Assembly (NCBI RefSeq): GCF_003464595.1
Contig: NZ_QRZF01000005.1
Coordinates: 186,001 to 250,000 of the forward strand
Source: Bacteroides intestinalis
GTDB lineage: Bacteria; Bacteroidota; Bacteroidia; Bacteroidales; Bacteroidaceae
Direction: 5' to 3'
DNA: 64,000 nucleotides
Under the pieces are notes generated by a model that searched no databases, had not been told where the DNA came from, and saw nothing but the letters and a program-made list of their open reading frames with translations. Position 1 is the first letter of the stretch. The number at the start of each line of letters is the position of its first letter. Shown here in pieces: positions 44,595 to 53,731 of this stretch. The position numbers were made by a program, and so were the translations under genes.

Positions 44595-44638
44595 TACCAA
44601 CTCCGTGTCAAGTCCATACCAAGTCCGTACCAAGTCCA
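44595..44638 (+). repeat. Four tandem copies of an 11-bp unit, TACCAAGTCCR
   Basis: TACCAACTCCG, TGTCAAGTCCA, TACCAAGTCCG and TACCAAGTCCA lie head to tail. An ACGGAGT at 44661-44667 is the inverse of part of the first unit. The repeat lies ~170 bp before the ECF sigma gene. Confidence 0.8.
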
Positions 44639-44755
44639 AGTGTATAGACATGGAGCTAATACGGAGTAGACAGGGCTTTGACTATGTCCGAGGGATAAAG
44701 CAGACTAAAAATATCCCCTACTATTCCATTAATTCCGGAAATTATTAATAATATT

Positions 44756-44789
44756 GTAACCTGTTACGTAAGTACAAGGCATACCTTTG
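44756..44789 (+). promoter_or_regulatory. Promoter region of the ECF-sigma operon with palindromes
   Basis: TACCTTTG (44782-44789) is a perfect -7 box, 19 bp before the ATG. A TTG at 44754-44756 gives a long 25-nt spacer. Between them are the palindromes GTAACCTGTTAC (44756-44767) and TTACGTAA (44764-44771), possible operators or autoregulatory ECF contacts. Confidence 0.5.
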
Positions 44790-44808
44790 AGGCCTAAATC
44801 AATAATAT

Positions 44809-45408
44809 ATGATTGCAAACGAAAATAGAAGTGAATTGATACAATCACTGAAGGAGGGTTCTTTTTCTGCATTCGAGAAGTTGTACAACCTGTATAGCGG
44901 CAAGCTCTACAACTTTATGATGCGCCTTTCTTCCGGCAATCAATATATGGCCGAGGAGGTGGTACAGCAGACGTTTATTCGCCTGTGGGAAGTACGTGAG
45001 AAGGTTGACCCTACCGAAAATTTCGTTTCTTACCTCTGCACCATAGCCCGTAATCTGTCGATGAATATGTATCAGCACCAGACTGTGGAATACATCTATA
45101 CCGAATACCTGTTGAAAAGCAATCCCGACCGGGACCATCAGACAGAAGAAAGCACAGACCTGCGCTTTCTGAACGACTATATAAATTCACTGGCCGAAGA
45201 ATTGCCCCCTTCGCGCAAAAAAATCTTTTTGCTCAGTAAACGCCAAGGCTATACCAACAAGGAGATAGCCGAGAAGATGGGCATCTCGGAGAGTACGGTC
45301 GCCACACAACTTTCACTTGCCGTGAAATTCATGCGTGAGCAATTTACGAAGCATTACGATAAGCTGATTCTTGTCTTATGGGCCTTTTTTGTTAACAAAA
45401 TGCAATAA
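44809..45408 (+). CDS. ECF RNA polymerase sigma factor, Bacteroidetes FecI-like
   Basis: A 199-residue sigma-70 family protein. Region 2: FEKLYNLYSGKLYNFMMRLS, AEEVVQQTFIRLWEVREKV and FVSYLCTIARNLSMNMY (~20-90). Region 4: LPPSRKKIFLLSKRQGYTNKEIAEKMGISESTVATQLSLA (~139-178, helix-turn-helix). It directs RNA polymerase to the promoter of the following SusC locus when freed by the membrane anti-sigma factor. The C-terminal hydrophobic tail (LILVLWAFFVNKM) is common in Bacteroides homologs. The anti-sigma gene starts 60 bp downstream. Confidence 0.95.
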   Translation: MIANENRSELIQSLKEGSFSAFEKLYNLYSGKLYNFMMRLSSGNQYMAEEVVQQTFIRLWEVREKVDPTENFVSYLCTIARNLSMNMYQHQTVEYIYTEYLLKSNPDRDHQTEESTDLRFLNDYINSLAEELPPSRKKIFLLSKRQGYTNKEIAEKMGISESTVATQLSLAVKFMREQFTKHYDKLILVLWAFFVNKMQ

Positions 45409-45468
45409 TACCCGGTATGTTTGGATACGAAAGCAAGGGTAACTGTATACTATTAAATAAGTAAGAAG

Positions 45469-46470
45469 ATGGAGAAAGAATATTATAAGAACTTAGCCGA
45501 GAAATATTTCGCAGGAGACATTACCGAAGCGGAAATCAGCGAACTGGCCGGATGGATACGCAACAACGTGCAGCTGTCCGACTGGTGGGAAGAGGAATTC
45601 GAGAAATCCGATGCTGACATTCCTCTCGACCTACGCGACAAGATGTTCGCACGGATTAAGGCGGAAGTTCTCAATGAACCTGTCCGCACTCCTGATGTGA
45701 AGCCTACAGAACGTTCTCCGAGAAAAGCTCTTGTCCCCGTTTGGGCAAAATGGGCGACTATGATCTGCATTCCTATCTTCATCGCTTTCTTCACTTATAA
45801 TATCCTGAGTATTTCCGACACTGGTCACCAGTCACCTTTCATTGTAAAAGCCGATAAAGGAGACAAAGCTACGGTAGTGCTACCTGATGGAACGGATGTT
45901 ATCCTCAATTCAACTTCCCAACTCAGCTATCTAAGCGATTTCGGCAAAAACGAGCGCCGGGTACAACTGAACGGTGAAGGCTACTTTAAAGTAGCACACG
46001 ATCCTCGCCATACCTTTATTGTACAGGCAGGCGAACTGGAAGTAAAAGTTCTCGGTACCGTGTTCAATGTCTGCGCTTATCAGGACGAACAAGATGTAAC
46101 CGTAGTTCTAATGGAAGGAAAAGTCGGCGTACATACCCCTTCTTCCTCCCTAGTCATGAAACCCGGAGAGAAAATAAACTATAATAAATCCACCCATAAA
46201 TTTACTACTGAGAAAGTCTATCCCGAAGATTATGTGACATGGACCAAAGGCAGCTTGTATTTCCAGAACGAATCTCTGGACAACATTATGAAAGCCCTTT
46301 CACGCGTTTATGATGTCACGATACACATCGACTCTCCTCGAATTGCAGAAGAGCGGTTTACCGGAACAATACCCGGTGGTGGTATACAGAATGCTCTGGA
46401 TATTATAATGCTGACCTCCCCGTTCCGCTACGAAGTGAAGGACTCAGTCATTATATTAAAAGAGAAATAA
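45469..46470 (+). CDS. FecR-family anti-sigma factor
   Basis: A 333-residue single-pass membrane protein. The N-terminal cytoplasmic part (~1-85) binds the sigma factor. One TM helix (~88-110, WATMICIPIFIAFFTYNILS) is followed by the periplasmic FecR domain (~121-225: ATVVLPDGTDVILNSTSQLS, VQLNGEGYFKVAHDPRHTFI, VLGTVFNVCAY). The C-terminal DUF4974/STN-like domain has LYFQNESLDNIMKALSRVYD. It receives a signal from the STN domain of the SusC protein encoded next and releases the sigma factor. Confidence 0.95.
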   Translation: MEKEYYKNLAEKYFAGDITEAEISELAGWIRNNVQLSDWWEEEFEKSDADIPLDLRDKMFARIKAEVLNEPVRTPDVKPTERSPRKALVPVWAKWATMICIPIFIAFFTYNILSISDTGHQSPFIVKADKGDKATVVLPDGTDVILNSTSQLSYLSDFGKNERRVQLNGEGYFKVAHDPRHTFIVQAGELEVKVLGTVFNVCAYQDEQDVTVVLMEGKVGVHTPSSSLVMKPGEKINYNKSTHKFTTEKVYPEDYVTWTKGSLYFQNESLDNIMKALSRVYDVTIHIDSPRIAEERFTGTIPGGGIQNALDIIMLTSPFRYEVKDSVIILKEK

Positions 46471-46566
46471 ATCCCATATTGTTAATGTGAGTTAAAAACT
46501 AAGAGTCGCTTGGACGGCAGTATAAAGGAACCTGTATACCTATCAAACCAACTTAATTTATTTGAT

Positions 46567-49500
46567 ATGAAAAACAGGAAAACCAAAAATCTAAGAACTA
46601 TGCGGGCTCTTTGCCTCTCTCTGTTCTTGAGTGTATCACTGGGGCTTTTCTCGCAAATCACCGTCACCGTGGAAAATACTCCGCTACGTGCCGCACTGAA
46701 AAAGATAGAGCAGGTCAGTGATTACAAATTCTTCTACAACGAAAAGCTGACAGAGCTGGATCAGGCTGTCAGTTTCAGTGTAAGTAATGCCACTATTGCC
46801 CAGACGATGCAGAAAGTTCTGACGGGAAGGGAGCTTACTTACAAGATGGAAAAGGACAATGTAATAGTACTGTTGAAAAAAGAGTCTGTCAACCAGAAGA
46901 CTAAAACTATTACGGGAATAATAGTCGATGAAACAGGAGAACCGATCATCGGTGCCAGTGTTGCCGTTAAAGGCACCTCACTGGGCACTATTACGAATGT
47001 AGACGGTGAGTACACACTGTCTAATGTTCCGGAGAGCGCAGGAGTAACCATTTCATTCATCGGCTACAAAACAATGACTTTCCTTGCCGGAGCCAAGGCA
47101 CTGACGAAAGTGACTATGAAAGAAGACAGCGAAATGCTGGATGAAGTGGTGGTAGTAGGATATGGATCGCAAAAGAAAGCAAACCTGACAGGTGCAGTAG
47201 GCATGATTACTGCCGAAGATATCAATAATCGTCCTGTAACCTCCGCTGCCAATGCTTTACAAGGTGCCGATCCTTCTATAAATCTTACTTTCAACTCCGG
47301 TTCATTGGATTCCAGTTATGATATAGATATTCGCGGAGTAGCTTCTATCAACGGCGGAAGCCCGCTGGTGCTGGCAGATGGAATGGAAGTAAATCTAAAT
47401 CAAATCAATCCCAATGATATTGAATCTATTTCTGTATTGAAGGATGCTTCAGCTTCGGCTATTTATGGTGCCAAAGCTTCTTCGGGAGTTATCCTCATTA
47501 CAACCAAAAACGGAAAGAATACAAACGGAAAAGCTACTATTTCATACAATGGCCGTCTGGGATGGCAACAAAACACCACCTCAACCGACTTCATAACAAC
47601 AGGCTATGATCATGTAAATATTGTCAATTCCTTCTATGAATCTTATCAGGGAAAGCTGATGGCAAACTATACGGAAGATGACTTGCAAATGCTTTACGAC
47701 CGTAGAAATGACAAAACGGAAAACCCCGACCGCCCCTGGACTGTAGTAGGCGACGACGGTAAGTATTACTATTACGGCAACTTCGACTGGTATGATTACT
47801 TCTACCGGAAGACTCGTCCTGAACAGGAACATAATGTATCATTCACAGGAGGCAACGAGAAAATGAACTACTTTGTAAGTGGTCGTTACCTAACACAAGA
47901 CGGTCTTTTCAATATCTATAAAGATAACTATAAGAATTACTCTTTCCGTGCAAAGATGAACATAGACCTGACCTCACGTCTACGTTATTCAGTAAATGTC
48001 AACTATAATGCGACATCTTATAAATATGCCGGTTATTATGATGAACAGCAGACTATCCATAGCCTGCAATCCAATATACTGTCCTCCTTTATGCCACGTA
48101 ATCCCGACGGTTCTGTGGTACAGTACGTCAACCAACTGACAGCCAATTCCCCCTTAGGCGCAGGTCATGGTGGATTTCTCACTGCAAATGAAGCACGCAA
48201 CTCGCGTGAAAACAAATACTGGATACTCTCCAACCAGTTTGATTATAAACTGACCCAAGACCTGGTCTTAACTGTTTCCTACGCATATAAGAACAGGAAC
48301 CGACTCAATAAAAGGCGCAGTATGCCTTTCGACTATTCCCGTCAGGAAAGTGTATTCTCGACATTTACATCAGGCACCATCACCGATTTCTATCAGGAAA
48401 TACACCACGATATTGACGACCATAATGTAAATGCCTACGCAACTTATGAACACACCTGGAAAAAGAAACATAATTTCAAGGCTGTAGCCGGTACACAATT
48501 TGAGGATTACCGGACAACGGAACTATCCGTCAAAAAGGACGATTTGCTGAGTAAAGATTTAAGTTCTATGAGTGTAGCTACCGGCGAATCTACCGTTACC
48601 CAAACCATTTCTGCATTCCGCACCTTAGGATTCTTCGGTCGTGTAAACTACGATTTCGAAGGTAAATACCTTGCCGAGGTTAGTGGTCGCTGGGATGGTA
48701 CTTCCCGCTTTGCCTCCAAAGACCGCTGGGGATTCTTCCCATCGGCTTCCGTGGGTTGGCGCATGAGCCAGGAAAAATTCTGGGAACCACTGCGCTCCTT
48801 CTGGAACAACAGTAAATTTCGTTTCTCTATCGGTAGCCTTGGAAATCAACAGGTAAGTAACTATGCATATATAGATAAGATTTCAACGGATAACCTGATG
48901 CAATATACTTTTGACGGAACCAAAAGGGCTAATTATGCAAACATTTCCGATCCTATCTCTTCCTCATTGACATGGGAAACCGTAACCACTTACAACTGGG
49001 GGCTTGATCTCGGATTCTTCAATAACCGCCTGAATGTGACCGCCGATGTATTTATGCGTGATACCAGAGACATGCTGACCACTTCTCTTACTCTCCCATC
49101 CGTATATGGAGCCAAAACCCCTAAAGAGAATTGTGCTGACTTACGCACAAAAGGATGGGAACTATATGTAGGCTGGAATGACCAATTCAAATTAGCAGGT
49201 AAGCCGTTCAAGTATAATATTTCGGCTACTATCGGTGATTATATTTCCAAAATAACCAGATATAACAACCCGGATAAACTGATTTCCGACTACTATGAAG
49301 GTATGACCTTAGGCGAAATCTGGGGATATAAAGTATCCGGCCTGTTCGCTACGGATGAAGAAGCAGCCGCTTACCAGGCAGAATATAATGACAAAGCGGT
49401 CAATGGTCGCGTATATAGCTCGAAAAAAGACAATTACCTGAGAGCCGGCGATGTCCGTTTTATTGATCTCGATGGTGATAAAGTTTTATCAGAAGGTTCC

Positions 49501-50070
49501 GGCACTGTATCCGATCCGGGTGACAAGAGAATCATTGGTAACAGCCTGCCCCGTTATTCCTACACCTTCCGTCTGGGAGCCAACTGGTTGGGATTTGATA
49601 TTTCCGCCTTCTTTCAGGGGGTAGGCAAACAAGACTGGTATCCTACCACTTATGCTTATAATTTCTGGGGACCTTATTCATTCCCTTCTCTGTCTTTCAT
49701 TCATAAAGATTTCCTGAAAGAATGTTGGAGTGAGGAGAATCCCGGCGCTTACTTCCCACGTCAGAGAGGATATGCCTCTTATAGTGGCGGAGCACTTGGA
49801 GTAATAAACGACCGTTATCTTCAGGATGTATCTTACCTCCGCCTGAAGAATCTGACCATCGGATATACCATCCCCGTCAACAAGAAAATACTAAACTCGG
49901 TACGTGTTTATGCTACCGGTGAGAATTTATTCTACTGGTCGGCCCTGAAGAAGCACAATAAAACGGTAGATCCTGAACTCACCAACACCTCTTCAACATA
50001 CAACGCCGGTTCTGGAGTGGGATATGGATATTCCCGGTCCTTCTCCGTAGGTATAGATGTTACATTTTAA
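46567..50070 (+). CDS. SusC-like TonB-dependent transporter with N-terminal STN signalling domain
   Basis: An 1167-residue receptor. After the signal sequence (LFLSVSLGLFSQ) comes an STN domain (~30-100: ITVTVENTPLRAALKKIEQV), then a carboxypeptidase-regulatory-like domain (~110-190, GIIVDETGEPIIGASVAVKG), the TonB-box motif DEVVVVGYGSQKKANLTGAV, a plug (LVLADGMEVNLNQINPNDIE, SAIYGAKASSGVILITTK) and a barrel ending in SVGIDVTF. STN lets it signal substrate arrival to the FecR anti-sigma factor encoded upstream, a closed trans-envelope switch. The ATG at 46567 replaces a longer TTG start at 46510 that adds 19 residues not resembling a signal peptide. Confidence 0.95.
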   Translation: MKNRKTKNLRTMRALCLSLFLSVSLGLFSQITVTVENTPLRAALKKIEQVSDYKFFYNEKLTELDQAVSFSVSNATIAQTMQKVLTGRELTYKMEKDNVIVLLKKESVNQKTKTITGIIVDETGEPIIGASVAVKGTSLGTITNVDGEYTLSNVPESAGVTISFIGYKTMTFLAGAKALTKVTMKEDSEMLDEVVVVGYGSQKKANLTGAVGMITAEDINNRPVTSAANALQGADPSINLTFNSGSLDSSYDIDIRGVASINGGSPLVLADGMEVNLNQINPNDIESISVLKDASASAIYGAKASSGVILITTKNGKNTNGKATISYNGRLGWQQNTTSTDFITTGYDHVNIVNSFYESYQGKLMANYTEDDLQMLYDRRNDKTENPDRPWTVVGDDGKYYYYGNFDWYDYFYRKTRPEQEHNVSFTGGNEKMNYFVSGRYLTQDGLFNIYKDNYKNYSFRAKMNIDLTSRLRYSVNVNYNATSYKYAGYYDEQQTIHSLQSNILSSFMPRNPDGSVVQYVNQLTANSPLGAGHGGFLTANEARNSRENKYWILSNQFDYKLTQDLVLTVSYAYKNRNRLNKRRSMPFDYSRQESVFSTFTSGTITDFYQEIHHDIDDHNVNAYATYEHTWKKKHNFKAVAGTQFEDYRTTELSVKKDDLLSKDLSSMSVATGESTVTQTISAFRTLGFFGRVNYDFEGKYLAEVSGRWDGTSRFASKDRWGFFPSASVGWRMSQEKFWEPLRSFWNNSKFRFSIGSLGNQQVSNYAYIDKISTDNLMQYTFDGTKRANYANISDPISSSLTWETVTTYNWGLDLGFFNNRLNVTADVFMRDTRDMLTTSLTLPSVYGAKTPKENCADLRTKGWELYVGWNDQFKLAGKPFKYNISATIGDYISKITRYNNPDKLISDYYEGMTLGEIWGYKVSGLFATDEEAAAYQAEYNDKAVNGRVYSSKKDNYLRAGDVRFIDLDGDKVLSEGSGTVSDPGDKRIIGNSLPRYSYTFRLGANWLGFDISAFFQGVGKQDWYPTTYAYNFWGPYSFPSLSFIHKDFLKECWSEENPGAYFPRQRGYASYSGGALGVINDRYLQDVSYLRLKNLTIGYTIPVNKKILNSVRVYATGENLFYWSALKKHNKTVDPELTNTSSTYNAGSGVGYGYSRSFSVGIDVTF

Positions 50071-50088
50071 TCTTAAAAGGAATTGAAA

Positions 50089-51822
50089 ATGAAAACAATG
50101 AATAAAATAATTATTGCACTTTTGGCAATGGCAAGCTTTACGGCTTGCGACGGATTACTCAATATGACTCCGGAAGATACTTTAAGTCCGGGAACCTTCT
50201 TTTCTTCCGCAACCGAATTACAGTTATGGACAGATGGCTTTTATACTCAACTGGAGAATGCTGACGATATAGTGGCTACAAATGCCGACGATAATATCGA
50301 CAGTGAATTAGGAGCCGTACTGCAAGGACAACGTTCGACAGCAGACGAAAGTGGCTGGAACTGGGATAAACTGCGCAGTATCAATTACTACCTGCAGCAC
50401 TCCGACAGATGCAAAGATATGGCAGCCAGAAATGAATACGACGGAGTCGCATACTTCATGCGGGCATACTTCTACTATGTAAAAGTACGTCGCTACGGAG
50501 ATGTTCCTTGGTACAATCAGGTACTGACTTCCGTTGATCAGGAACTATTGTTTAAACCACGTGATGACCGTGGTTTAGTTATGGATTCCATCATGAACGA
50601 TCTGGATAAAGCCATACGTTTACTCTCTGCCGCAAAGAGTACGGCAAGGGTAACTAAATGGACAGCATTAGCACTCAAAACAAGAGTAGCGCTCTATGAA
50701 GGAACCTACCGTAAATATCGTGGAATGAATAATGCTGATAAATACCTGAAACAAGTGGCAGAAGCCGGTGAAACTTTCATCAAAGAAAGCGGTTACAAAT
50801 TATACACCACGGGAAACACCCCCTATCGCTCTTTATTCAACAGTCTGGAAGCATGTACTGATGAAGTTATATTGGCACGACTTTATAGCCAAACAGCCAA
50901 CGTAATGCATGGAATTCCTTTTGCTATAAAGAACGGGCGGCAAGGATTTACAAAACGTTTTATGAATCACTATCTGATGGCCGATGGAACACGTTATTCG
51001 GACAAGGCAGGTTGGCAGGCCGATGATTTTGTTGCAGAAACCACGAATCGTGATCCACGCATGCAGCAAACAGTACTGTGTCCGGGGTATATCCAGACGG
51101 GAGCATCTAAGGTGACAGCCAATGACCTTACAGCATTGACCGGTTACCAGCCTATTAAATTTGTCGGAGAATCCAAGTATGACGGTGCCAATAAGGCATT
51201 TACCGATTGGCCTCTGTTCCGCACAGCCGAAGTATACCTGAACTATGCAGAAGCGAAAGCCGAACTGGGTACACTGACTCAAAATGATCTGGATATATCC
51301 GTCAATAAGCTCCGCGCACGCGCTAAAATGCCCGATCTGGATATGAATGAAGCGAATGCAACGCCCGATCCACTGATGCAGGAGTATTATCCTAACGTAA
51401 CCCAAAGCACAAACACGGGAGTCATTCTTGAAATCCGCAGAGAACGTACTATAGAATTAACGATGGAAGGTTTCCGTCTTTGGGATATCTTCCGTTGGAA
51501 AGAGGGACAACAGCTTACAAAACCTTTCTATGGATGCTACTTCCCCTCGGAAGGTGAATACGATATGGATGCAAACGGTACAAACGACCTCTTACTCTAC
51601 ACTGAAGACAAGGGAAACTTCAAAGGTACTGCAAAGAAGTTGGGTAAAGATCTCATTTTAACCAACGTAACATCCGGTAACATTCATGCATTGGATAAGA
51701 TCAAGGTAACTTGGGATGAGAACCGGGATTACCTATGGCCGATACCTGCAAGCGAGCGTGTTGTAACCGGTGGTAAACTGACACAAAATCCGGGTTGGAC
51801 AGATAGTACAAACTTTGATTAA
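50089..51822 (+). CDS. SusD-like surface lipoprotein
   Basis: A 577-residue RagB/SusD-family lipoprotein with lipobox FTAC (Cys20). Typical features: DGLLNMTPEDTLSPGTFF, YDGVAYFMRAYFYYVKVRRY, GDVPWYNQVLTS, TKWTALALKTRVALYEGTYR, and the C-terminal IRRERTIELTMEGFRLWDIF (written here from the ILEIRRERT block). Ends with YLWPIPASERVVTGGKLTQN. It pairs with the preceding SusC to capture the substrate at the surface. The ATG at 50089 gives the best lipoprotein signal; a second ATG at 50098 is possible. Confidence 0.94.
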   Translation: MKTMNKIIIALLAMASFTACDGLLNMTPEDTLSPGTFFSSATELQLWTDGFYTQLENADDIVATNADDNIDSELGAVLQGQRSTADESGWNWDKLRSINYYLQHSDRCKDMAARNEYDGVAYFMRAYFYYVKVRRYGDVPWYNQVLTSVDQELLFKPRDDRGLVMDSIMNDLDKAIRLLSAAKSTARVTKWTALALKTRVALYEGTYRKYRGMNNADKYLKQVAEAGETFIKESGYKLYTTGNTPYRSLFNSLEACTDEVILARLYSQTANVMHGIPFAIKNGRQGFTKRFMNHYLMADGTRYSDKAGWQADDFVAETTNRDPRMQQTVLCPGYIQTGASKVTANDLTALTGYQPIKFVGESKYDGANKAFTDWPLFRTAEVYLNYAEAKAELGTLTQNDLDISVNKLRARAKMPDLDMNEANATPDPLMQEYYPNVTQSTNTGVILEIRRERTIELTMEGFRLWDIFRWKEGQQLTKPFYGCYFPSEGEYDMDANGTNDLLLYTEDKGNFKGTAKKLGKDLILTNVTSGNIHALDKIKVTWDENRDYLWPIPASERVVTGGKLTQNPGWTDSTNFD

Positions 51823-51843
51823 TGACATAGAACAGATTTTATT

Positions 51844-52737
51844 ATGAATAGGTATTTAATAAATATATTACTCTTTTTTGCTGCTACTGCTTACGGACAG
51901 CAAAATAGAATGGACTTCCTTTTAGATAAACTAAATGATGGCGGTAAGTCCGACTATGTAATGATCATCGCCCACCGTGGTGACTGGCGCAATGCACCCG
52001 AAAACTCTCTCCAAGCCTACCAAAGCTGTATTGATGCCGGATTTGACGGCATTGAGATTGATGTGCAGATGACCAAAGACAGCGTTATAGTAATGATGCA
52101 CGACAAAACAATAGACCGCACTACCACCGGAAAGGGTAAGGTATCCGACTATACACTGGCAGAATTGAAAGAGCTATATCTAAGAAGTCCTATCGGAGTA
52201 GTCACACGACAGAAGATACCTACTTTGGACGAGGTATTGGAAATGGCTAAAGGAAAGATTCTCATTCAGGTTGATAAATGGCAACCGGTAAAAGAAAAGG
52301 TGATTAAAGTAGCCAAGCAGCATGGATGTATGAATCAGATTATCTTGCGCGGTACTAAAAACAGTAAGCAAGTGATCGAGGAATATGGAAAATTCCCGGA
52401 AGGCCTTATTTACATTCCAGTATTAGTCTGCAAGGGTAATGGAGATAACGAAAAACTGGATGATTTTATGGATAACATAAAAACCTCTGTAATCAGTCTT
52501 TCATTCAAACGTGATGATTTCCCTGTAATAGACCGTACTAAAGAGATTAAAAGCAGAGGGTTCCGTATCTGGTACAATTCTCTATGGGCGGACTTCAACG
52601 GAGGTCATGATGATGAACTGGCAATGGACGATCCGGAAAACAGCTATGGATGGCTCTTGCAAAAAGGAGCTAATATCATCTTCAGTGACCATCCCTTTTT
52701 ACTGGATGCATATTTAAAGAAAATAGGTAGAAGATAA
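51844..52737 (+). CDS. Secreted glycerophosphodiester phosphodiesterase (first copy)
   Basis: A 297-residue exported enzyme (signal MNRYLINILLFFAATAYGQ). The GDPD catalytic motif is intact: IIAHRGDWRNAPENSLQAY (His-Arg and Glu, ~40-58), FDGIEIDVQMTKD (metal-binding Glu/Asp) and VIVMMHDKTIDRTTTGKGK (catalytic His). It hydrolyses glycerophosphodiesters to sn-glycerol 3-phosphate and an alcohol. A second copy follows after 17 bp. With the downstream organophosphate antiporter this forms a complete release-and-uptake route. Confidence 0.93.
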   Translation: MNRYLINILLFFAATAYGQQNRMDFLLDKLNDGGKSDYVMIIAHRGDWRNAPENSLQAYQSCIDAGFDGIEIDVQMTKDSVIVMMHDKTIDRTTTGKGKVSDYTLAELKELYLRSPIGVVTRQKIPTLDEVLEMAKGKILIQVDKWQPVKEKVIKVAKQHGCMNQIILRGTKNSKQVIEEYGKFPEGLIYIPVLVCKGNGDNEKLDDFMDNIKTSVISLSFKRDDFPVIDRTKEIKSRGFRIWYNSLWADFNGGHDDELAMDDPENSYGWLLQKGANIIFSDHPFLLDAYLKKIGRR

Positions 52738-52754
52738 TTAAAATAAGAATAGAT

Positions 52755-53651
52755 ATGAGAAGAATAGTTTTTATACTGATTGCCATACTTGCAACTGTGC
52801 AACTTAGTGCACAAGACAGGGTTAGCAAAATTCGTGAGAAGTTATTAAACCGTGATCAAAGCACAGTTATTGTTGCCTCACACCGCGGAGACTGGCGCAA
52901 TTTCCCAGAGAACTCCTTGGAAGCGATAGACAATGCCATCAAGATGGGTGTAGACATCGTGGAACTGGATGTACAACGTACCAAAGACGGTGAGCTGATA
53001 TTGATGCATGACCCCACGCTGGACCGTACCACTACCGGAAAAGGAAAAATAGCAGAAGTAGCCTTGGATTCCATCCGAAAACTAAAGTTGAAAAATGGTT
53101 GTGCCATCCGCACAATCCACAATGTACCGACTCTGGAAGAAGCTTTGATGCACGCCAAAGGAAAGATTATGCTGAATCTTGATAAAGCCGACCGTTACTT
53201 CGAACAGGTATATGCACTGATGGAAAAAACAGGAACGACCAAACAGATTATTATGAAAGGGAATAAATCGGCGGAAGAAGTAAAAAAACAGTTTGGCAAT
53301 TATCTGAATGATGTGATCTATATGCCTATTGTCAATTTGGACAAGGTTAATGCCGGAGAGCAAATTGAAACATTCATCAAAGATATGAATCCTGTAGCCT
53401 TTGAACTGTTATATGTAAAAGACTCCAATCCGCTTCCTGTTAAATTGAAATCATCACTCGATGGCCGTGCACTGATCTGGTACAATACATTATGGGATAC
53501 CATGGCAGGTGGTCATGACGATGATCTGTCACTCAAGAATCCGGATGAGGGATATGGCTACCTGATCGATAAATTGGGAGCAAGAATTATTCAAACGGAC
53601 CGTCCTCAATACCTGCTTGATTATCTGAGAAGCAGAGGATTGCATAATTAA
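52755..53651 (+). CDS. Secreted glycerophosphodiester phosphodiesterase (second copy)
   Basis: A 298-residue paralog of the preceding enzyme, with signal MRRIVFILIAILATVQLSAQ. Catalytic blocks VASHRGDWRNFPENSLEAID, VDIVELDVQRTKDGEL and LILMHDPTLDRTTTGKGK are all present, and the C-terminal WYNTLWDTMAGGHDDDLS matches WYNSLWADFNGGHDDELA of the first copy. Overall the two have clearly diverged, pointing to an old duplication and perhaps different head-group preferences. It is followed by a terminator-like hairpin. Confidence 0.93.
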   Translation: MRRIVFILIAILATVQLSAQDRVSKIREKLLNRDQSTVIVASHRGDWRNFPENSLEAIDNAIKMGVDIVELDVQRTKDGELILMHDPTLDRTTTGKGKIAEVALDSIRKLKLKNGCAIRTIHNVPTLEEALMHAKGKIMLNLDKADRYFEQVYALMEKTGTTKQIIMKGNKSAEEVKKQFGNYLNDVIYMPIVNLDKVNAGEQIETFIKDMNPVAFELLYVKDSNPLPVKLKSSLDGRALIWYNTLWDTMAGGHDDDLSLKNPDEGYGYLIDKLGARIIQTDRPQYLLDYLRSRGLHN

Positions 53652-53675
53652 AATACTGGCTTAAATACAGGGGAA

Positions 53676-53708
53676 TGTTCCGGACTGATTAGTCCGGAAC
53701 ACCTTTTT
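53676..53708 (+). terminator. Hairpin between the GDPD and sulfatase genes
   Basis: Perfect 11-bp stem TGTTCCGGACT (53676-53686)/53691-53701 with loop GATT, then CC and five Ts (53704-53708). It may partly end the susCD-GDPD transcript, leaving the sulfatase-transporter pair at lower level. Confidence 0.8.
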
Positions 53709-53731
53709 ACACCCTTTTAAAACCAAAGATT

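Larger units (their letters stand above)
44198..44808. other. Non-coding region between the fimbrial and ECF-sigma operons
   Basis: 611 bp with no convincing gene. It contains the fimbrial promoter, a short promoter-terminator unit (44457-44559), an 11-bp tandem repeat (44595-44638) and the ECF-sigma promoter region. Two overlapping open frames at 44472-44748 run through the terminator hairpin and the repeat and show no protein family features. Confidence 0.7.

Noticed and set aside
44472..44748. Two overlapping small open frames before the ECF sigma gene
   Set aside because: They run through an intrinsic terminator and an 11-bp tandem repeat; no start context or protein features.
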